A DNA stretch of 64,000 nt from the NCBI GenBank assembly GCA_963837165.1, contig CAWIMD010000002.1, positions 1,054,001 through 1,118,000 on the forward strand. The letters run 5' to 3'. Under the pieces are notes generated by a model, which worked only from the letters and a program-made list of their open reading frames with translations, did no database searches and was not told the DNA's origin. Below, one piece after another: positions 59,151 to 64,000 of the stretch (positions are counted from its first letter, which is position 1; each line of letters begins with the position of its first letter). Both the position numbers and the translations under genes were made by a program. This stretch comes from JAENWD01 sp963837165. GTDB lineage: Bacteria > Acidobacteriota > Vicinamibacteria > Vicinamibacterales > JAENWD01.

Positions 59151-60855
59151 GCGCCGCCGACTCGACGCCTGGACGCTCGACGCCGACGAGGCGCCAGCCG
59201 GCGGCCTCGCGTCTGAAGTACACGATCACGGGCCGGCTCCAGGCGGGATGCCTGGAGTCGGGCGCCGTCACCGCCACCCGGACGTACGCGTCGAGGCGCT
59301 GCGGCATCGCCTCGGGCGCCGGAAGGGCCCCCGGAGGCGCCGGCGCCGGTGAGGGGCGCACCTCCGACGTGGCGAGCGGCCGCGCCTCACCGGTCGCGTT
59401 GTCGAAGGCCGACCACTCGGCCCGATAGCCCCCATCGGGCGGCGGCAGGCCCGCACGCGTCTGCGCCACGTTCTCGAACGTCAGGCCGCGGTCGTCGAGG
59501 ACGAAGCCGGCGAGCGGCGTGATCGTGGGCAGGTAGGCGCGCCCAATCCGGTCGCGGCGCTCGATGAGCACGTCGCCGAGGAGCCGTTCCGCCTCCGGAT
59601 CGGAATACTGGCCTGCGTGCACGGCCGCCCGGATCTGCTCGTCGGTGAACGCCGTCACCCGCAGCGCCGCCCAGAACGTATCGTCGTCGCGCGCATGGAG
59701 GAACGCGGGAGTGGGGACACGGGGCCGCCAGGCCTGGGGATCGAACTGTCTGCCCTCGAAGCGCCCGACCTCCGGCTCCTCGTCGTACGGCACGGTCTGC
59801 CAGGGCCGCAGGTAGAAGCCGACGCTGACCAGTCGCTTGAGGAGCGGAACGCCCTCGAACAGGTACTCGGAGCCCTCGTCCCAGTCGCGCGGCCCGAGCG
59901 CCGAGGTCCCGAACGTCGAGCCGACGTCCTGCAGGTAGTGCCGCACGCGCGGTCCCTCCGGCGTGTCCACGACGGCGTCCAGGGTGTTGCCCGCCTTCAT
60001 GTCCACGAGATTCGTCCACGCCCCGAAGACCTTGAGCGCACGGAGCACGCGGCGGTGCTCGTGCGGGACGAGATCGTTCGGATCGTCCGGACGGGTGCCC
60101 GAGTACGCGAAGGGTCCCACCGGCCGTCCCGCTACCGCGCGCCCCGCGATCGCGCGGTAGGCGCCGCCGGCACCGCGATTGGCACGCCGGAGCACGGTCT
60201 CGATGTCGGATGGCCTGAGGGGACGCGACAGCCCGGGACGCGGCGCCACCGTGGCGGAGGCATCCACGTCGAGCAGCTCGGGCCGGACCTCGACGAGGTA
60301 CGACTCGATCTGGTTGTAGCCCAGCGTCCAGAACAGCCGGCACGCCACGGCGATGGCCGACGTCGCCGCCACGGGATAGCCGTCCGCGTCGAACTGCAGG
60401 AACCACCGCGCGCCCCGACCGTCGCGCACGGTGAATCCCGGCGACACGCCGCTCACCTTGGCGGACACGACCGTCCAGCGGCCCGGGGCCGGCCCTTCGC
60501 CCGCATTCGGCCCGCGAGCCACTTCGTCCACCGGAACCTGGCGGGCATGGATGCGGTTGGTGAACCAGCTCGAGTCGGGGACTTCGTCGGCCGTGTTCAC
60601 GTCGCCCGCACGCGGGTCGGCGTGATCGCCGGGGTGCGCAAACAGGTTGAGCAGCAGGTCCTGGACGAGCGGGATGTCGCGGGCCTTCACGTGCGAGGCG
60701 TCCTGGGTCTCGGGCGCGCGCCGCAGCGGGTCGTCACCGTAGAACCGTGGCGTCGCGCCGCGGGGCGAGACGGCGAGCGCGCCGAGCGCGGCCACGGTGG
60801 CCGTCGCGAGAAGCCGCCGGCGAAGCCCGTTCACGGTCGGCATCGCGCGCGCCAT
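59140..60855 (-). CDS. Hypothetical secreted protein (about 570 residues)
   Basis: This 571-residue protein has an N-terminal signal (RRRLLATATVAALGALAVSPRGATP). A long domain of unknown family follows, containing WFTNRIHARQVPVDEVARGPNAGEGP, GARWFLQFDADGYPVAATSAIAVACRLFWTLGYNQIESYLV, VFGAWTNLVDMKAGNTLDAV and DVGSTFGTSALGPRDWDEG. WTNLVDMKAGNTLD plus a late D residue hints at a kinase- or ATP-grasp-like fold, but I cannot assign it. It is encoded 4 bp downstream of a surface-antigen-type outer-membrane gene, so the two may work together. Confidence 0.65.
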   Translation of the reverse strand: MARAMPTVNGLRRRLLATATVAALGALAVSPRGATPRFYGDDPLRRAPETQDASHVKARDIPLVQDLLLNLFAHPGDHADPRAGDVNTADEVPDSSWFTNRIHARQVPVDEVARGPNAGEGPAPGRWTVVSAKVSGVSPGFTVRDGRGARWFLQFDADGYPVAATSAIAVACRLFWTLGYNQIESYLVEVRPELLDVDASATVAPRPGLSRPLRPSDIETVLRRANRGAGGAYRAIAGRAVAGRPVGPFAYSGTRPDDPNDLVPHEHRRVLRALKVFGAWTNLVDMKAGNTLDAVVDTPEGPRVRHYLQDVGSTFGTSALGPRDWDEGSEYLFEGVPLLKRLVSVGFYLRPWQTVPYDEEPEVGRFEGRQFDPQAWRPRVPTPAFLHARDDDTFWAALRVTAFTDEQIRAAVHAGQYSDPEAERLLGDVLIERRDRIGRAYLPTITPLAGFVLDDRGLTFENVAQTRAGLPPPDGGYRAEWSAFDNATGEARPLATSEVRPSPAPAPPGALPAPEAMPQRLDAYVRVAVTAPDSRHPAWSRPVIVYFRREAAGWRLVGVERPGVESAAPTS

Positions 60856-60859
60856 GACG

Positions 60860-62107
60860 TCAGAACGCCGCTCCCCCGGCCACGACCACGTTGAACCCCT
60901 CGGACCCGCGGGCGAGCTCGATGCGGACTGGCGTCGCGGTCGGCGTGTGCAGGCGCATGCCGAGTCCCCAGTCGTGCGCCATACCGGTGAAGTCCAGGTC
61001 TTCGCGGCGGTCGGTCACCTTGCCCGCATCGAAGAACAGCGCCATGTCCATGCCGAGCCGGTTCGGGAACCAGCGCCACTCCGCCGAGGTGATCAGGCTG
61101 TGACGATCGCGGAATCGCCAGCTGTGGTACCCGCGCAGGGTCCGGCCGCTCCCGAGCGAGGGCAGGAGGAAGTACGGCACCTCCTCGTCCCCCAGGGTCG
61201 TCTGGACGGCGCCACGGAGGGAGAGGGTCCACGTCTCGCGGAGGATCGGGATGTGCTGGACGATGGTCGCGTCCAGCCGGCGAAAGTCCAGCGGCCCGCT
61301 CGTGTCGGCATACTCGTGGAGCGTCAGGCCGTAGTACCCGCCGGTCCGTGCGTAGCCGGGCGATGGCCGCGAGTCGATCGCCGCGGTGGCCTCGGCGTGG
61401 ACGTACGTCGGGCTGGCGCCGAGCGCGGGCGCGGTGGCCGGCGTGAAGATCGTTTCGATGGATGGCTCGTCGCCCTGGCCCGGCAGCAGCTCGTAGTCTT
61501 CGAGAGCGGCCAATCCGCCGAGGCGCGACCACGCGCTCGGCCGGTACTCGGCGGAGCCGCGCGCGAAGTACTGCTTGAACCGGAAGTTCGTCCAATCCGA
61601 TCGGCTGGAGCTCATCCCGAGCCCGTAGAAGGCGACCTCGGTTGCGTCGCGCCAGCCCGCAAGCGCGGAGAGGTCGAGGCGTCCCTCGACGTGGCCGGGC
61701 GACGACGTGCCGACCTCCAGCAGCTTGTAGTTCCTGAGCGAGTAGAGGCCCGCCACGTGCCAGGCGGCCTGGTCGCCGTACCGCCGCTGATACCCGGCGC
61801 CGAGCGTGGCGCCGCCGCCGCCCCACACGCTGCCGAAGTAGGGATAGACGCTCGACGCCTTGGGGGCGAGCAGTTCCTGGATGCGCTCGGTCACCCGCTC
61901 TGCCGGCGAGGGAGCCTCGAGCGGCGGGTGTGCGGCCTTCTCCGCCTGGGCGGCCGCGATCACGGCCTCGCGCGTGTCCTGCGCGAGCGCGGAACCGGCT
62001 CCGCTGCCCAGCCACGCGCCAATCGCCGCGGCGGCGACGAACGCACGCCGTGGGGCGCGGTGCCAGGACGCAGGGGCATGGCGGGGGATGTGTCGAAGAT
62101 CGGCCAT
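60860..62107 (-). CDS. Outer-membrane surface antigen (BamA/TamA-like beta-barrel)
   Basis: This 415-residue secreted protein has a signal (RAFVAAAAIGAWLGSGAGSALA). The beta-barrel-like remainder has alternating strands ending in a C-terminal Phe (GGAAF), as in outer-membrane barrels. SGRTLRGYHSWRFRDRHSL is the xRLRGY-type motif of Omp85/bacterial surface antigen domains. No POTRA domains are visible. The gene is followed 4 bp later by the unknown 59140 gene. ATG 62107 is used; earlier in-frame ATG at 62188 gives no signal peptide. Confidence 0.8.
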   Translation of the reverse strand: MADLRHIPRHAPASWHRAPRRAFVAAAAIGAWLGSGAGSALAQDTREAVIAAAQAEKAAHPPLEAPSPAERVTERIQELLAPKASSVYPYFGSVWGGGGATLGAGYQRRYGDQAAWHVAGLYSLRNYKLLEVGTSSPGHVEGRLDLSALAGWRDATEVAFYGLGMSSSRSDWTNFRFKQYFARGSAEYRPSAWSRLGGLAALEDYELLPGQGDEPSIETIFTPATAPALGASPTYVHAEATAAIDSRPSPGYARTGGYYGLTLHEYADTSGPLDFRRLDATIVQHIPILRETWTLSLRGAVQTTLGDEEVPYFLLPSLGSGRTLRGYHSWRFRDRHSLITSAEWRWFPNRLGMDMALFFDAGKVTDRREDLDFTGMAHDWGLGMRLHTPTATPVRIELARGSEGFNVVVAGGAAF

Positions 62108-62217
62108 GGTCGTCTCGCGCGCCGGACGGCCACGGCTGAGGCACGCCGTGTCCCGGATGGTGAGCCTCCATAATAGGGACGGCCGCACCGAAAGTCGACC
62201 CTGCGGACGAGCCTCAA

Positions 62218-62952
62218 ATGGAACGATTGCAGAAGCTCCTGTCGGCGGCAGGGGTGGCGTCGCGCCGCGCGGCCGAGGACCTGATCCGGCAGGGACGCGT
62301 CAGCGTGAACGGCCGGACGGTGACCGAGCTCGGCACGAAGGCGGACACCGGCGCCGACGATATCCGCGTGGACGGCCGGCGGGTGAAAGCGGTGACTCGC
62401 TACCGCTACCTGCTCGTCAACAAGCCGCGCGGATACGTCACCACGCGCCAGGATCCCCAGAAGCGCCGGACGGTGATGGACCTGATCCCGGACGTGCGCG
62501 AGTACGTCTACCCCGTCGGGCGGCTGGATTTCGACTCCGAGGGGCTGCTGCTGCTCACCAACGACGGCGCGCTGGCGGCCGCGCTGACCCACCCGCGTCA
62601 CGAGATCGACCGCGTCTACCGCGTCGAGGTACGCGGCGTGCCCGACGCGCGCGCCCTCGCCCGGCTTTCCCGCGGGGTGCCGCTCGACGGCCGTCCGACG
62701 GCCCCGGCGGACGTCTCGGTCGTTCATGCCGACCGCGACCGCTCCGCGCGGACCGCGGTCCTGATGATGACGATCCGCGAGGGCCGCAATCGCCAGATCC
62801 GGCGGATGTGCGAGGCCGTCGGCTATCCGGTGGAGCGGCTCACGCGCGTCCGGATCGGGCCGCTCAGCGACGCGCGCCTGCGTGTCGGGCAGGCGCGGGA
62901 GCTCACGCCGCAGGAAGTCCGGCGGCTGAAGGCGGCGGCGGGGATCAGGTAG
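62218..62952 (+). CDS. 23S rRNA pseudouridine synthase, RluB/RsuA family
   Basis: This 244-residue enzyme isomerises a uridine in ribosomal RNA. The N-terminal S4-like domain reads ERLQKLLSAAGVASRRAAEDLIRQGRVSVNG. The catalytic Asp is in the GRLDFDSEGLLLLTNDG motif (residues about 101-117), and the C-terminal IREGRNRQIRRMCEAVG is typical. RluB acts at U2605 in helix 93, RsuA on 16S U516; the sequence length and adjacency to scpB favour RluB. Confidence 0.93.
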   Translation: MERLQKLLSAAGVASRRAAEDLIRQGRVSVNGRTVTELGTKADTGADDIRVDGRRVKAVTRYRYLLVNKPRGYVTTRQDPQKRRTVMDLIPDVREYVYPVGRLDFDSEGLLLLTNDGALAAALTHPRHEIDRVYRVEVRGVPDARALARLSRGVPLDGRPTAPADVSVVHADRDRSARTAVLMMTIREGRNRQIRRMCEAVGYPVERLTRVRIGPLSDARLRVGQARELTPQEVRRLKAAAGIR

Positions 62953-62955
62953 CGG

Positions 62956-62985
62956 TCGGCGGTCAGCTATCAGCTGTCAGCTGGA
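62956..62985. repeat. Short GTCAGCT-type repeat
   Basis: Four imperfect units (GTCGGCG, GTCAGCT, ATCAGCT, GTCAGCT) lie between the convergent rluB and scpB genes. They are similar in style to the TCAGTTG units at 9290-9318. Confidence 0.7.
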
Positions 62986-63713
62986 TCCTCCTCGCCCGCG
63001 CCGCCCTCCAGCACCTGCTGGTCCTCGGGCGTGGCGGGTTCGTCGAGGAGGCCCGCCTGCTCGGCCAGCCCGACGGGGGGCTCGAAGCCGAGCGCGTCCG
63101 CCATGTCCTCCACCTTCGGCAGGTCGGTCAGATCCTTCAGCCCGAACCGATCGAGGAACTCCCGGGTCGTCGAGTACAGGAAGGGCCGGCCGACCACCTG
63201 CTTGCGGCCGCTGATCTTCACGAGCCCGCGCTCGAGCAGGGTGCCGATCACTCCCGACGTGTTGACGCCGCGGATCTCGGCGATCTCGATCGCCGTCACG
63301 GGCTGCTTGTAGGCGATGACGGCGAGCGTTTCGAGCGCCTGCACCGACAACTTCTGCGTGGTACGCTCGTGGAACAGGCGCCGCACCCACTCGTGCAGCT
63401 CCGGCCGGGTGACGATCTGGTAGCCGGCGGCGACCTCGACGAGCTGCAAGCCGCCCGAACGGGCGTACAGGCGCTTGAGCTCGGCGATGGCCGCCGTGAC
63501 TTCCTCCTTCGGCTCGGCGTCGAGCAGCTTGAAGAGCTGTTTCGGGGTGATGGGCTCCGGCGAGGCGAAGATCAGGGCCTCGACGATTCCGACGAGCCCG
63601 GCGCCATCGCCGGTCGCCGGCTCGTCGGGCATCGCCGGCTCCGCCGGGCCCATCAGCGTGTCCACGCGGACGGCGTCGTCCGGGGTGGTATCGTCGTGCT
63701 GCTCGTCGCTCAT
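62970..63713 (-). CDS. scpB: Segregation and condensation protein B
   Basis: This 247-residue protein has two winged-helix domains. Typical motifs are VEALIFASPEPITPKQLFKLL, GGLQLVEVAAGYQIVTRPE, QKLSVQALETLAVIAYKQPVTAIEIAEIRGVNTSGVIGTLLERGLVKISGRKQVVGRPFLYSTTREFLDRFGL. Acidic tails extend both ends. ScpB binds ScpA and SMC to organise the chromosome. The start overlaps the scpA stop by 4 bp. Confidence 0.95.
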   Translation of the reverse strand: MSDEQHDDTTPDDAVRVDTLMGPAEPAMPDEPATGDGAGLVGIVEALIFASPEPITPKQLFKLLDAEPKEEVTAAIAELKRLYARSGGLQLVEVAAGYQIVTRPELHEWVRRLFHERTTQKLSVQALETLAVIAYKQPVTAIEIAEIRGVNTSGVIGTLLERGLVKISGRKQVVGRPFLYSTTREFLDRFGLKDLTDLPKVEDMADALGFEPPVGLAEQAGLLDEPATPEDQQVLEGGAGEEDPADS

Positions 63714-64000
63714 GTCTCGTCGCTCGGAGGTTCGGGGTTGGGCTCGTCGTCGGTGGCCGTGCGCTCGTCGTCCGGTGCGGCAGGCTCGTGACGCGCCACC
63801 GGGTGCAGCTCCGCGTACACCTGCTCGGGGTCGCGGATCGGGTGCGGCGCGTCGGACGGGCGGGCGCGCTTGTAGAGCCGGATGGGCCCGAAGCTGCCGG
63901 ACTGGAACGCGCGGATCAGCTTTAGCCGGACCATCTCCAGCAGCGCCAGGAACGTAACGATCAGGTGCGCGCGCGACCCGGTATCGGCAAACAGTTCCTC
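63710..64000 (-). CDS. scpA: Segregation and condensation protein A, C-terminal part (gene continues beyond window)
   Basis: The frame enters from the right edge, and its visible C-terminal part reads EELFADTGSRAHLIVTFLALLEMVRLKLIRAFQSGSFGPIRLYKR. This matches the last winged-helix segment of ScpA (VTFLALLELxK), followed by an acidic, low-complexity tail. It overlaps scpB by 4 bp, as usual for the scpAB pair. The N-terminus is missing, so length cannot be judged. Confidence 0.9.
   Translation of the reverse strand, partial: EELFADTGSRAHLIVTFLALLEMVRLKLIRAFQSGSFGPIRLYKRARPSDAPHPIRDPEQVYAELHPVARHEPAAPDDERTATDDEPNPEPPSDET

Larger units (their letters stand above)
1..64000. other. Note on remaining gaps
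   Basis: Apart from the arrays and sites listed, I saw no recognisable element in the shorter gaps at 31007-31163, 37813-37905, 50297-50433 and 53356-53468. No tRNA, rRNA or tmRNA was seen on either strand by eye. Confidence 0.5.

Overview
The window is GC-rich bacterial chromosome, very probably from an Acidobacteriota of the Vicinamibacteria type. The evidence is two proteins of the 'VWFA-related Acidobacterial domain' kind, a PSCyt/DUF1549-DUF1553/DUF1501 cassette, many secreted sugar-processing enzymes, PadR plus permease-prefix proteins, and chromosomal housekeeping clusters (cmk, rpsA and an IHF-type gene; rluB, scpB and scpA). Genes are densely packed, with many 1-4 bp ATGA, GTGA or TGATG stop/start overlaps. 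I saw no tRNA, rRNA, CRISPR array, insertion sequence or prophage. The assignment is by family recognition only.

Layout. 1-4520 (minus): assimilatory sulfate reduction and siroheme operon (TauE-type permease, cysH, sat-cysC fusion, precorrin-2 dehydrogenase, cobA). A promoter, a short leader ORF with four consecutive Cys codons and a terminator hairpin precede it; this looks like a cysteine-sensing attenuator and is the most interesting element here. 4656-6352: VWA protein and a VapBC pair. 6454-19146: carbohydrate region with GH99-like protein, amidohydrolase, secreted ADP-ribosylglycohydrolase-fold protein, a LacI regulator with two operators, ribose-type binding protein, permease and kinase (no ATPase), Gfo/Idh/MocA oxidoreductase, Nramp-like transporter, a decayed HpcH/HpaI aldolase and a DUF1080 protein. 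19277-30070 (minus): NIPSNAP protein, frameshifted GH2, and the four-gene planctomycete-type cytochrome cassette. 30243-37812 (minus): small enzymes, blue-copper lipoprotein, SDR, LarA-like protein, YVTN propeller, glpK, glpF, pdxH, DUF2062. 37906-42637: second VWFA protein and two acyl-CoA dehydrogenases. 42647-47953: GNAT relic, Ser/Thr kinase whose C-terminal part is broken by dense indels, ThuA and HIT proteins. 48032-52115: IHF/HU, rpsA, a basic DUF6335-like protein and cmk. 52171-64000: hydrolase, PadR operon, MazEF, MASE1 histidine kinase, two secreted or outer-membrane proteins of a possible pair, rluB, scpB and partial scpA.

A window-wide oddity is a set of short tandem repeat families (7-9 bp units: CAATCGT, GGTTCNC, GGAGGATR, ACRAAGGRC, GATCCCCA, CCCACAAR). 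They sit almost exactly at gene borders and recur at unlinked loci. They sometimes encode the last residues of proteins, supply a start region, or form large inverted pairs between genes.

Two genes carry one apparent single-base frameshift each (near 21146 and 23722), and 44160-46440 carries many. Sequencing error and true decay cannot be separated from this sequence alone.
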